Source of the DNA: Methylocella tundrae
GTDB taxonomy: Bacteria > Pseudomonadota > Alphaproteobacteria > Rhizobiales > Beijerinckiaceae
NCBI RefSeq assembly: GCF_901905185.1
Contig: NZ_CABFMQ020000120.1
Location: 62,001 to 126,000 of the forward strand
Reading direction: 5' to 3'
Length of the DNA: 64,000 bases
The notes under the pieces are model-generated. The model did no database searches. It was not told where the DNA came from and was given only the letters and a program-made list of their open reading frames with translations. Positions within the stretch are counted from its first letter, which is position 1. The number at the start of each line of letters is the position of its first letter. This document shows, one piece after another, positions 24,983-33,345 of the stretch. A program made the position numbers and the translations under genes.

Positions 24983-25093
24983 ACGACTGTTCGCCCCGAA
25001 GCGACTGCCTTGCCTCAGTTATTTACACTTCGAGAGCTGCCGACCGACGAATTCCTTCCGATCGCGCGGCAAAATTGCGTGGAGATGAAGCAG

Positions 25094-25447
25094 ATGCTGC
25101 CCAAGAACCAAAGAGCAGGACACGAAGACGATCAAAAGTCGAAGGTCACGGCGCCGCCGCCCCCGCCCCCGCCTGTCGGAAAGGTGTCGGCGGCCCGGGC
25201 CGCGGTCAAGCAATTCCTCGAGTCAGAGCTGGGCGCGCGGGAGACCCGGATCACCAAGATCGCGCCTGTTGAACATGGCGCGCTGGGATGGTCCGCGGAG
25301 GCCGAAATTCTCGTCCCGAACCTTGAAATCAAGACGCTCGGCCTGCCGCTAACGCAGGAAATTCTCGAACAGGAATACTACCTGGTCGAACTCGATATAG
25401 ATCTGATCGTCCGGTCTTACGAATATCTCAGCCCGAGCAGCCACTGA
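25094..25447 (+). CDS. gvpO: Gas vesicle protein GvpO
   Basis: The roughly 117-residue product has a charged, proline-rich N-terminus with nine prolines in a row, then the GvpO domain. The domain has KVSAARAAVKQFLESELG, GALGWSAEAEILVPN, and the closing YYLVELDIDLIVRSYEYLSP. GvpO is required for vesicle formation in haloarchaea and Streptomyces. The ATG at 25094 has GGAG at a spacing of 9; an ATG at 25085 would have it too near. Confidence 0.85.
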   Translation: MLPKNQRAGHEDDQKSKVTAPPPPPPPVGKVSAARAAVKQFLESELGARETRITKIAPVEHGALGWSAEAEILVPNLEIKTLGLPLTQEILEQEYYLVELDIDLIVRSYEYLSPSSH

Positions 25448-25485
25448 GCGCGACAGCGGGCGGGCTTGTTGTGGGAGAGCATGCG

Positions 25486-26223
25486 ATGGGTCTCTATGTC
25501 TATGCCGTGGGTCGAGCGGGGGACGACGAACTGCCGGCGCTGGAGGGCATCCTCGATCAGCCGGTCAATCGCCTTGAGCAGGGATCGCTCTGCGCCATCG
25601 TCAGCGAGTGTTCTCTTGCGCCGGTGCGCGCCGAGCGCCGCAACATCGCGGCCAATCAACGCGTGCTCAGCGCCCTCAACACGCAGTTCGACATATTGCC
25701 GATGGCGTTCGGCGCCGTGACCAAGTCGGAAGCTGAGCTGCGGCTTTTCCTCGACGAGCACCAAGACACGCTGACTGCGCAGCTGTTGCGGATCGCCGGC
25801 GCGATCGAAATGAGTCTGCGCGTGCGCCTTGAGGTTCCTGATCCTATCGCCTACCTTGTGGAACGGACGCCGGCGTTGCGCGCTGCGCGCGAACGCACTT
25901 TCCGCAGCCGCCGGCCTCCGTCTTACGATGATAGAATCCGGCTCGGCCAGCTGTGCGAGGACGCCTTGCGTCAATACCGCGACGGCCGCACGGCGCAGGT
26001 CGTCGCCGTTGTCGGCGCCTCCTGCGCTGAAGTCATGAAATTGCCTGTTCGCGAGGAAAAAGAGATCGCAAATTTGGCGGCGCTGGTGCCTCGCGCGGGT
26101 CTCGATCAATTCGAGGTTGCCGTGAATGAGTCGGCGGCGCAGCTCGACGAAGACATCGCTTTCGACATCAGCGGCCCCTGGCCGCCGCATAATTTCGTGC
26201 AGTTCAATCCGGTCGGCCAATAG
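25486..26223 (+). CDS. Gas vesicle protein GvpF/GvpL family (copy 2)
   Basis: The 245-residue protein starts MGLYVYAVGRAG and contains NQRVLSALNTQFDILPMAFGAV, a VREEKEIANLAALV segment and the terminal DISGPWPPHNFVQF. All are standard for GvpF/GvpL. GvpF binds GvpA during nucleation in other systems. GGGAGAG lies 6 bases before the ATG. It is closer in form to classical GvpF than the copy at 19613. Confidence 0.92.
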   Translation: MGLYVYAVGRAGDDELPALEGILDQPVNRLEQGSLCAIVSECSLAPVRAERRNIAANQRVLSALNTQFDILPMAFGAVTKSEAELRLFLDEHQDTLTAQLLRIAGAIEMSLRVRLEVPDPIAYLVERTPALRAARERTFRSRRPPSYDDRIRLGQLCEDALRQYRDGRTAQVVAVVGASCAEVMKLPVREEKEIANLAALVPRAGLDQFEVAVNESAAQLDEDIAFDISGPWPPHNFVQFNPVGQ

Positions 26224-26259
26224 AACGCGCAACGCCGTTCACCCTTGGAGGACGCGACC

Positions 26260-26526
26260 ATGTTTGTCATCGACGATCTGCTTTCGGCGCCCGGGCACGT
26301 TGTCGCCTTCGTTCTGAGGAAGATTCTGACCGTCAAAAAGTTCAGCTCGGTAAGATCCGCGAGGCTGACGGAGGCGCCGGCGTCGCCGACTGTCGGAGAC
26401 GAACGAGATCATGTTTCACTGCGCCAGTCTGCCGACGGCGCCGCCGGACGATCCGACCCTCCTCGTCAACAGAATGCCGAGCAACATCAGGCAGACCACG
26501 CGCGGTTCGGCCCGCGCGACGGATAG
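26260..26526 (+). pseudogene. Partial duplicate of gvpG with an unrelated tail
   Basis: The first 22 codons (MFVIDDLLSAPGHVVAFVLRKI) copy those of gvpG at 26566 (MFLIDDLLSAPLRGLVFVLKKI), and the DNA and leader (GGACG-CGACC ATG) also match. After that the frame runs into a sequence with no GvpG features and stops at 88 residues. A good ribosome site (GGAGG) remains, so a short hybrid peptide could still be made. I read it as a decayed tandem duplication; a new small gvp protein is the alternative. Confidence 0.6.
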
Positions 26527-26565
26527 TACGCTCATCACCGCCATTTATCTTCAAAGGACGCCGCC

Positions 26566-26826
26566 ATGTTTCTTATCGACGATCTGCTATCGGCGCCGTT
26601 GCGGGGGCTCGTCTTTGTTCTGAAGAAGATTGATCAAGCGGTCCAGGAAGAGACCGCTCTCGACGAGCGGGCCATCATGGCTGATCTGTCAGCGCTCCAC
26701 CGCGCGCTCGACAATGGGGCGATCACCGAAGCGGAATTCGATGCGCGCGAACAGGCGTTGCTGTATCGCCTCGATCGCCTGCATGGGGAGGACGGGTCCG
26801 ATGCCAGCGGCGATGCTCGTTCCTGA
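26566..26826 (+). CDS. gvpG: Gas vesicle protein GvpG
   Basis: The 86-residue product is a typical GvpG: hydrophobic start MFLIDDLLSAPLRGLVFVLKKI, then a charged coiled helix with ALDERAIMADLSALHRALDNGAITEAEFDAREQALLYRLDRL. GvpG is an essential minor assembly factor that interacts with GvpF/L and GvpA. AAAGGA precedes the ATG. Its last 26 bases overlap the GvpJ-GvpK fusion gene. Confidence 0.92.
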   Translation: MFLIDDLLSAPLRGLVFVLKKIDQAVQEETALDERAIMADLSALHRALDNGAITEAEFDAREQALLYRLDRLHGEDGSDASGDARS

Positions 26827-27424
26827 TTCTGGCCCCGCATCCACGGCGCGGCCGGAGCGCGGCGACCAGCTGTCGCTGGCTGATGCGCTCGATCGAATCC
26901 TCCAGCGCGGAGTGGCGGCGCAAGGCAATGTGACGATCGGGCTGGCGGAAGTCGATCTGCTGTTTCTCGATCTGAGACTGCTCCTCGGCTCGGTGGACGC
27001 GATCTGGCCGGAAGGGCGCCCGCCCGTGCAGCCTGTGCATCCACGAACGCCGCCGCAAGCGCCTTCGACGCCGATGCCGGCCGCCGCCGCGCCGCGGCCC
27101 GAAATCGCCGCTGTCAGCATGGACCCCACAAGGATTCATCCGCAACCGCCGATCGCCCCCGCCGGCGCCCCTGGCCCCTCCGGGTCATCGACGGCCCAAG
27201 GCCTCGTTCGTCTCGTGCTCACCCTTGTCAAATTGCTTCATGACGTGCTCGAACGGCAGGCCGTGCGGCGTATGGAGGCGGGGCGCCTGACCGACATGCA
27301 AGTCGAGGACGTCGGCGCGGCGCTTTTCGCTCAAGCCGAAGAGATCGAACGCTTGAAGCGGCAGTTCGGATTTTCCGACAAAGATCTTTCCCTCGACCTT
27401 AGCGTTCCCGATGGGGCGCTTTGA
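26801..27424 (+). CDS. GvpJ-GvpK fusion protein
   Basis: The 207-residue protein joins two gas-vesicle families. Residues 24-70 are a GvpA/GvpJ-type domain (LSLADALDRILQRGVAAQGNVTIGLAEVDLLFLDLRLLLGSVD). Residues 71-130 are a Pro/Ala-rich linker. Residues 131-207 are GvpK (QGLVRLVLTLVKLLHDVLERQAVRRMEAG, then IERLKRQFGFSDKDLSLDL). The two are normally separate genes. An internal Met107 (MDPTRIHPQP) resembles the usual start of GvpK, so GvpK might also be made alone. The frame is continuous and overlaps gvpG by 26 bases, with AGGA before the ATG. Confidence 0.88.
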   Translation: MPAAMLVPDSGPASTARPERGDQLSLADALDRILQRGVAAQGNVTIGLAEVDLLFLDLRLLLGSVDAIWPEGRPPVQPVHPRTPPQAPSTPMPAAAAPRPEIAAVSMDPTRIHPQPPIAPAGAPGPSGSSTAQGLVRLVLTLVKLLHDVLERQAVRRMEAGRLTDMQVEDVGAALFAQAEEIERLKRQFGFSDKDLSLDLSVPDGAL

Positions 27425-27435
27425 AAGGTGTCGTC

Positions 27436-27777
27436 ATGCCATCCGCCAATTCCCTGACCCATTCCGTCGACAGCACGAATCTCGCTGATCTGCTCGAGCG
27501 CATTCTCGACAAAGGCGTCGTGATCGCCGGCGACATTTCGATCAAGCTGGTCGAAGTCGAGCTTCTGACAATTCAATTGCGCCTGGTGATCTGCTCCGTC
27601 GACAAGGCGCAAGAACTCGGCCTCGATTGGTGGAACTACAGTGGACGTCCTGACCGTCTGGCAGTGGAGCGCACCGCCGCGCTTGAAGCGATGGACGCGC
27701 GATTGGGCAGGATCGAGCAGGCGCTTGGCGCCGTCGTCGCGGGGCCATTTGAGCAAGGGAGCACGACTCATGGGTAG
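27436..27777 (+). CDS. gvpJ: GvpA-paralogue GvpJ
   Basis: The 113-residue product has a GvpA-like core (NLADLLERILDKGVVIAGDISIKLVEVELLTIQLRLVICSVDKAQELGLDWW) followed by a 45-residue tail. Such longer GvpA relatives (GvpJ, GvpM, GvpS) are thought to form the conical tips or nucleation site. AAAGG lies before the ATG at 27436. Its stop overlaps gvpH by 8 bases. Confidence 0.88.
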   Translation: MPSANSLTHSVDSTNLADLLERILDKGVVIAGDISIKLVEVELLTIQLRLVICSVDKAQELGLDWWNYSGRPDRLAVERTAALEAMDARLGRIEQALGAVVAGPFEQGSTTHG

Positions 27778-28294
27778 GGACGATCAAAACAACAAAGATG
27801 ACGACACCGGCGCGGCCGGGTTCACCAAGATCGCACGCGGGCTTTCCGATCTCTTCACCGTGCTCGCCGATTTCGATCAGCTACCGCGCCGCGGGCGGCA
27901 CGAGAAGGATGGGAGGGTGATGGAATATTCCTTTGGCAAGCGCACGCTCGTCGACGAAGGGGAAGAAGGGGGCGGCCACGAGGAGACTGCTCCGGCGCGC
28001 CCTGAGACGCCGCGCCGCCGCGCTGCGAAGCCAAGCTCTCTCGAAGTCCTCGAGCCCGTCACGGACATGTTCGACGAGCCGGGCGAGGTCATATTGCTCT
28101 TCGAGCTGCCCGGCGTCGAACGCAAGGCGATACGCTGCATCCTTGACGGCGACATCCTCCTCCTCGAGGCGAAGACAGGCGAACGGCTTTATCGCAAGGA
28201 GACGCTCATCGAAGAGAAGCTGGCCCCCGGAGCGCCGCATCTCACGCTGCGCAACGGAGTTCTTGAAGTCCGACTGAGCAAGCAGCCAACCTAG
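27770..28294 (+). CDS. gvpH: Gas vesicle protein GvpH (Hsp20-like)
   Basis: The 174-residue protein ends in a small-heat-shock (alpha-crystallin-like) domain from about residue 95: LEPVTDMFDEPGEVILLFELPGV, then DILLLEAKTGERLYRKETLI and LRNGVLEVRLSK. The N-terminal half is charged and starts MGRDDQNNKDDD. GvpH proteins in other clusters have this fold and stabilise other Gvp proteins. AGGGAG precedes the ATG, which overlaps the gvpJ stop. Confidence 0.87.
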   Translation: MGRDDQNNKDDDTGAAGFTKIARGLSDLFTVLADFDQLPRRGRHEKDGRVMEYSFGKRTLVDEGEEGGGHEETAPARPETPRRRAAKPSSLEVLEPVTDMFDEPGEVILLFELPGVERKAIRCILDGDILLLEAKTGERLYRKETLIEEKLAPGAPHLTLRNGVLEVRLSKQPT

Positions 28295-28341
28295 CGATCC
28301 GCATTTGCGCGGAGCACCCTGGAAACGGAGCCGGCGGCAAG

Positions 28342-28899
28342 ATGGCGCGATTGATCTACGTTCCGGTGCTTCATAGCACTCCCGAGATGGGTTCTTCCGC
28401 ACGCGCCTATGAGGCAGCCTTCGTCGCCCGTTATGGCCAGAGCAAATGGGAGGAGCGATCCGCCAAATTCGACGCCATCTGGCGCGCCATCGCGGATGCG
28501 ATCAAGGCGCTCTGGCTCGATCTCAGGCGCGTCAAGCTGTTCCAGGACAGCTTGCCGGTCTGCGGCCGGGAGGTCGCGCTGGTGGAGGAACTGGCGGCCC
28601 AGGGCAGTCAGAACCATCAACTCCTGGTCAACCTCATGCGCGGCGGCGCGACGCTCGTCGGCACCGAGGCGCCGGACCTGCTTCTCGAAGAATATCGGGC
28701 GCTCCAATCGCCCGAGCTGCGCACTGAGGCGAGCGCCGCGGCGCTGCTTGAGGCCCGCGACCGCTTTATCGGCGGGCGCATCGAGGCGACGCTTGGCGAT
28801 GCGGAGGATGGAATTCTTTTTATCGGAGCCCTGCATGACGTCGCCAGATTTCTGCCGCGACGCATCAAGGTCGAATATCTGCAAATCCGCGATCAATAG
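28342..28899 (+). CDS. Unknown protein of the gas-vesicle operon
   Basis: The 185-residue soluble protein begins LIYVPVLHSTPEMGSSARAYEAAF and is mostly helical, with the strand-like GILFIGALHDVARFLP near the end. I do not recognise the family. The E-x-x-x-x-x-ARDRFIGGRIEATL stretch and GALHD motif look like a conserved active or binding region rather than a structural protein. It lies between gvpH and the CDC48-type ATPase on the same strand with short gaps, so a function tied to one of them is likely. Confidence 0.7.
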   Translation: MARLIYVPVLHSTPEMGSSARAYEAAFVARYGQSKWEERSAKFDAIWRAIADAIKALWLDLRRVKLFQDSLPVCGREVALVEELAAQGSQNHQLLVNLMRGGATLVGTEAPDLLLEEYRALQSPELRTEASAAALLEARDRFIGGRIEATLGDAEDGILFIGALHDVARFLPRRIKVEYLQIRDQ

Positions 28900-28930
28900 C
28901 GATCGTCAATGAAGACGATGGGAGGACGAC

Positions 28931-31138
28931 ATGTCAGGCGAAGCATCAGCGACGAACATGGAGAAGTTGCGCCTGACGGTCGTCGAGGCGCGGCGCGAGG
29001 ATGTAGGACGCGGCATCGTCAGGGTCGATCCCGAAACGCTGCGGCAGATCGGCGCCTCGCCTGGCGACGTGCTTGAGATTGAAGGGCGCGCAAAGACCGT
29101 CGCCAAGGGAATGCCGACCTTCAAGGAACAAAGAGGTCAGCAGGTTATCCAGATGGATGGGGTCGGGCGCACCAACGCCGGCGTGGCGCTGGGCCAGAGG
29201 GCCATGATCAGCAAGGTCTCCTCTGCGGTCGCCCGTCGTGTTGTCATGGCGCCGCTGGGCGCCGGCGCCTTGCGCGAAGATGAAATCGACCACATGGCGC
29301 GCCGCCTCGACGGGCTCGCCATGAAGGCTGGCGACCGCGTCAGGATCGCTTTGTTTGGAGGAAACCACCGCGATTTCCAGGTCGTGCGAAGCGAACCCGA
29401 TGGACCCGTGATGATTCATCCGGACACATTGCTCGCCATTGAAAATCCACGCGGCGGGTCGGCAGGCAAGGCGGAGGCGGCAGCGGAGGACATCGTCACC
29501 TATGACGATCTCGGCGGCATGGAGCGCGAAGTCGCGAAAATACGCGAGATGATCGAGCTGCCGCTCACCCATCCTGAAATCTTTGAGCGTCTCGGCATGA
29601 CGCCGCCGAAGGGCGTGCTGATGCACGGGCTGCCCGGCTGCGGCAAGACGCTCCTCGCGCGCGCCGTGGCCCACGAGGCCGCCGCCGCTTTCATCTATGT
29701 CAGCGGACCGGAAATCATACAGAAATTCTACGGCGAGAGCGAAGCCCGGTTGCGCAAGATCTTCGACGACGCGCAGCGGCGTGCGCCCTGCATCATTTTC
29801 TTTGACGAAATAGATGCGATCGCGCCCAAACGCGAGCGTGTCGAAGGCGAGGTGGAAAAGCGCGTCGTCGCCCAGCTTCTTGCGCTGATGGACGGACTGA
29901 AGGGCCGGGGCGACGTGATTGTGATGGCCGCCACCAATCGCCCCAACAGTATAGATCCGGCCTTGCGGCGGCCAGGCCGCTTCGACCGCGAGATCGCCAT
30001 AGGCATCCCCAACGAGCACGCCCGGCTCGAGATCCTGGAAATTTACGCACGTGGGATGCCTCTCGGCGACGATGTCGATCTCAAGGAACTCGCCGAGACG
30101 ACGCACGGCTTTACTGGCGCGGATCTGAACGCTCTTTGCCGTGAGGCCGCCATGGCGGCGCTGCGTCGTCAGCTTCCTGAGCTGACGCTCGATTCGGGGC
30201 CAATTCCCTATGAGGCGCTGATGGCGATGGAGGTTGGTATGACGGATTTCAGGGAGGGCCTCAGCGAGGTGTCGCCCTCTGGGCTGCGCGAAGTAGCCGT
30301 CGAAGTGCCAAATGTCCGATGGGATGACGTGGGAGGGCTTGAGTCGATCAAGGCCGCCCTGCAGGAGGCCATCGCCTGGCCCTTGAGCCAGCCGGCTCTG
30401 TTCGAGCAGATCCAATTGCAGCCGCCGCGCGGCATCCTTCTTTATGGTCCTCCCGGGAATGGCAAGACGCTTTTGGTGAAGGCGCTGGCCTCACAAAGCA
30501 ATCTCAACTTCATTTCGGTCAAAGGACCGGAGCTATTGTCAAAATATATCGGGGAGTCCGAACAGGGCGTGCGCGAACTCTTCGCGCGAGCCCGCCAGGC
30601 GGCGCCTTGCATTATCTTTCTGGACGAGGTCGACGCCTTGGTGCCGAAGCGCGGCTTCGACGGCCGCTCGCCGGTGACAGACCGGGTCGTCAGCCAATTG
30701 CTTACCGAGCTCGATGGCGTGGAGGCGCTGAAGGACGTTTGGGTGATCGCAGCGACCAACCGGCCCGATATGCTCGATGACGCCCTCCTGCGCCCCGGCA
30801 GGCTCGATTTCCGGCTTGAGGTGCCGCGCCCGGATCGCGTCGCGCGGCAGGCGATCCTGGCGGTGCATCTGCGCAGGAAGCCGATCGATCAGCGTATCGA
30901 TCTCTCAGCCCTGGCCGAGTTGACGGAAGGAATGTCGGCGGCCGAGGTCCGGTTCGTCTGCGACCGCGCCGCCATGAATGCGATCCGCCGCGTGTTTCCA
31001 GCGGCCAAAGGCGGATTGGTCGACGTCGCCACCCTGCGCATCGAGCAGCGGGACTTCGACGAGGCCATTGGGGACCGGGCCGCTGCTTCAGGACAGCCGG
31101 CGGCGCCACAACCAATTCCTTTTTTAGGATCCTTGTGA
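28931..31138 (+). CDS. CDC48/VAT-type double AAA+ ATPase
   Basis: The 735-residue protein has a CDC48 N-domain (RLTVVEARREDVGRGIVRVDPETL) and two AAA+ modules. Module 1 has Walker A GLPGCGKT, Walker B IIFFDEIDAI and an arginine-finger region (RRPGRFDREI). Module 2 has Walker A GPPGNGKT, Walker B IIFLDEVDAL and RPGRLDFRLE. These hexameric unfoldases extract or remodel proteins. They are typical of Archaea and eukaryotes and patchy in Bacteria. GGGAGGACGAC precedes the ATG, and the gene continues the gvp operon, so vesicle assembly, disassembly or recycling is a reasonable guess. Confidence 0.93.
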   Translation: MSGEASATNMEKLRLTVVEARREDVGRGIVRVDPETLRQIGASPGDVLEIEGRAKTVAKGMPTFKEQRGQQVIQMDGVGRTNAGVALGQRAMISKVSSAVARRVVMAPLGAGALREDEIDHMARRLDGLAMKAGDRVRIALFGGNHRDFQVVRSEPDGPVMIHPDTLLAIENPRGGSAGKAEAAAEDIVTYDDLGGMEREVAKIREMIELPLTHPEIFERLGMTPPKGVLMHGLPGCGKTLLARAVAHEAAAAFIYVSGPEIIQKFYGESEARLRKIFDDAQRRAPCIIFFDEIDAIAPKRERVEGEVEKRVVAQLLALMDGLKGRGDVIVMAATNRPNSIDPALRRPGRFDREIAIGIPNEHARLEILEIYARGMPLGDDVDLKELAETTHGFTGADLNALCREAAMAALRRQLPELTLDSGPIPYEALMAMEVGMTDFREGLSEVSPSGLREVAVEVPNVRWDDVGGLESIKAALQEAIAWPLSQPALFEQIQLQPPRGILLYGPPGNGKTLLVKALASQSNLNFISVKGPELLSKYIGESEQGVRELFARARQAAPCIIFLDEVDALVPKRGFDGRSPVTDRVVSQLLTELDGVEALKDVWVIAATNRPDMLDDALLRPGRLDFRLEVPRPDRVARQAILAVHLRRKPIDQRIDLSALAELTEGMSAAEVRFVCDRAAMNAIRRVFPAAKGGLVDVATLRIEQRDFDEAIGDRAAASGQPAAPQPIPFLGSL

Positions 31139-31178
31139 CTCCAACCGACGCAGAACGTCATGACAAAAGGAGAGGGAT

Positions 31179-31457
31179 ATGCAGTTTCAAGAATCAGTAT
31201 CGCACGGCGCCCTTTTTCAGGAGCATCGAGCGGAGGTGATCCGCGAGAGCCTTGATCATTTGTTGGCCATGGCGCAGCGTTACCGTAGCGAAGGCAGTCG
31301 CCGGCAGGCGATGGAAATCTACTGGATGTTGTCAGAAGATCATTCCGAAACGGTGCAAGCGCAGGCTGCGCAGGACAAGCTGCTCGAACTGGCTCACATC
31401 TACGAACGCGACGGCTCCAGGCATCAGGCGCGCGCCGTTTATGAGCGCCTGTTGTGA
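31179..31457 (+). CDS. Small TPR-like protein at the end of the gas-vesicle operon
   Basis: The 92-residue helical protein has repeats of tetratricopeptide type (ALxxMAQRYRSEGSRRQAMEIYWML and LLELAHIYERDGSRHQARAVYERLL, about 36 residues apart). AAAGGAGAGGG lies before the ATG. It follows the CDC48-type ATPase by 40 bases and could act as its adaptor. Beyond its stop, strand use and composition change, marking the edge of the island. Confidence 0.75.
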   Translation: MQFQESVSHGALFQEHRAEVIRESLDHLLAMAQRYRSEGSRRQAMEIYWMLSEDHSETVQAQAAQDKLLELAHIYERDGSRHQARAVYERLL

Positions 31458-31480
31458 CTCTCATGCGTGGTCACGCAGGA

Positions 31481-32098
31481 TCATTGTGCGCGCTCATGCC
31501 GCCCCGGCGTACAACCGTGGCGATTGATCTGTAGACAAGCAGCGCACACAGAGCGCGGGCGAGTTCGCCCGCGCGACTGTTGGCGGTGAGGGCTGCCAGC
31601 GGGAGATGATCCAAGGCTCCAGACGCGGTTGACGCGATCCGCACGAACTGTTGCTATGGCGTCGCGAAAAGCGCCCGGCCCGAGCGAAGCGAGCCGATTC
31701 TTGAGAGTTTTCTCGAGTTGCCGCTGCCGATCGCCGCCTTCGAGGCGGAGGGCGATGCCCGGCGTCTGCACATGGCTCCGCCAATCGAAGGCGCTCTGAA
31801 CTTGCTGGGAAAAATCAGGGATCGCCGCGTCGCCGAGAGGTGTATCCGAGGCGGCTCCGGACGTGTCGATGCTGCCGTTGGTGCTCTCACTGCTGCCGAT
31901 CTGGGCATCTTGGCCTGCGCTCACGCCATAAACTAAGCTACCCGCATCCAGTGCGACGGCAAATGGTAAACCTAATTTTCCAAACACTGCAGAAGTCGAG
32001 GTCGAAAGATAAGCCTCTCCGGAGCCACCAGCCATCGCTGCCTGGTATAAAACGCCGTCCGTAAGACCAAGGCCGACAACAAATAGATACGACGGCAT
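31481..32098 (-). CDS. Hypothetical protein
   Basis: A 205-residue frame starts MPSYLFVVGLGLTDGVLYQAAMAGG with GGGAGCG upstream. It has Gly/Ala/Ser-rich and Ser/Asp-rich segments but no recognisable domain. The last 50 residues look like non-coding reading (Arg/Cys/His-rich), so the 3' end may have decayed. It lies in the region with mobile-element remains. Confidence 0.35.
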   Translation of the reverse strand: MPSYLFVVGLGLTDGVLYQAAMAGGSGEAYLSTSTSAVFGKLGLPFAVALDAGSLVYGVSAGQDAQIGSSESTNGSIDTSGAASDTPLGDAAIPDFSQQVQSAFDWRSHVQTPGIALRLEGGDRQRQLEKTLKNRLASLGPGAFRDAIATVRADRVNRVWSLGSSPAGSPHRQQSRGRTRPRSVCAACLQINRHGCTPGRHERAQ

Positions 32099-32119
32099 TT
32101 TCACGCTCCCCACTATTGG

Positions 32120-32608
32120 CTATATTTTATTTAATATTTTCTGTCTATTTCTGATCAAGATATGCACTTGAACTATAAAAAGTGCACAAAACAGCAAGAA
32201 GGCAACTATAGTTAAATATGGAACAATAATGTCTTTACTAAGATGGCCAGTTAGCATAAAATCACCCACCGATTTGTACAGCCATTTCAAGATAAAGAAT
32301 TGGGCAAACGCCAAGAGCAGTATGCCTGCGCACAATTGAACAAAAACACTTTTTGCGTCATATCTATGTATTCTATAAAAAGCACGATAAATCCTTTTGA
32401 ATCTGTAACGGGCATTTATAGTGAACCATATAATTGTAATTAGTGAATAAAGTAATAGCACTATTACAAATTCTTTATCGGTACGACCATATCTCACGAT
32501 CAAATATCGCGATATATATATGCTATATAACCGACGAACCACAACAGCAATTGGTTTGATATCCGTGTTAATTCTTGAGACGATGACCAACTTCTCCTTT
32601 TCATTCAA
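32120..32608 (-). CDS. AT-rich membrane protein of foreign character
   Basis: The 162-residue frame encodes a Lys/Ile/Tyr-rich protein with about three to four membrane segments (EFVIVLLLYSLITIIWFTI, LCAGILLLAFAQFFILKWLY, IVPYLTIVAFLLFCALFIVQV). Base composition is strikingly AT-rich against the GC-rich surroundings, so the DNA was probably acquired. In frame only a TTG at 32608 serves as start, so the true 5' end may be lost. Family not recognised. Confidence 0.5.
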   Translation of the reverse strand: MNEKEKLVIVSRINTDIKPIAVVVRRLYSIYISRYLIVRYGRTDKEFVIVLLLYSLITIIWFTINARYRFKRIYRAFYRIHRYDAKSVFVQLCAGILLLAFAQFFILKWLYKSVGDFMLTGHLSKDIIVPYLTIVAFLLFCALFIVQVHILIRNRQKILNKI

Positions 32609-32684
32609 CGATTCTCGACGGGTTGCTTGTTTATGTTACGACGGGGCAATCTCGCGATTTAGTTTAGGCGTCGTGTGGCGATCC

Positions 32685-33345
32685 TCAAGAAGTGCCATCA
32701 TTTCCTCGAGTAGCCACCTCGTTATTTTGCCTGGCTGACGCGAGATCCCATCGATCTTCTCCTCGGGTGGACAAGACTGTTCCGCGCGCAAAACCCCTTG
32801 GACACCTCACCCCGGCTATAACCCCCACATCAAAAAGCTCGGTCACATCCCCCTCCAGCCGCAGCCATTGCACGATGTCGCCGTTGCGCAGGTCAACGAT
32901 GATCAGCCCGCGCCAGGGCGTCGCCCCGCGCTTGCGCATTGTGTCCGCCACCGGCAGGCCGTCGAGGGCGACGCCGCGCGGCAGCGAGATCGTCAGCACG
33001 GCGTAATGATCAACGAACGCAAGGCCGCGCGCGAAGCCTGGGCAAAAGGCGACGTCCTCGCGTCGCCCGCTCGCCCGGTCTATCCGTACAAGTGCGCCGC
33101 GCCCCGACTCGACGACATAAACTGCGTCGCCGCGCACGCGCGGCGAGTGGGGCATCGAGAGACCGTCGGCGACGATCTCATCGGTCTCGATATCGATCAG
33201 CACGCCGCCGTCACGGCGGCCTCCGCGCCAGCTTTCCACCGCATCGCCAGTGGAACAACAGGTCACGTAGCGGGCGCGGCCATTTTCCATGGCGAGGCCG
33301 TTCAAATGGCAACAGCGGCTTGAACGCATGCGTCATGCTCATCGT
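32685..33345 (-). pseudogene. 5'-truncated gene of a TIGR03032-like protein
   Basis: The readable part contains HLNGLAMENGRARYVTCCS, RRDGGVLIDIETDEIVADGLSMPHSPR, YVVESGRGALVRIDRASG and FCPGFARGLAFVDHYAVL. These match my memory of the C-terminal half of the TIGR03032 family (function unknown). The N-terminal part is missing: the frame runs into the end of an IS6-type element at 33346. I take this as a gene cut by the insertion. Confidence 0.55.

Noticed and set aside
28946..30415. 489-codon minus-strand open frame
   Set aside because: It is the shadow of the CDC48-type ATPase gene.
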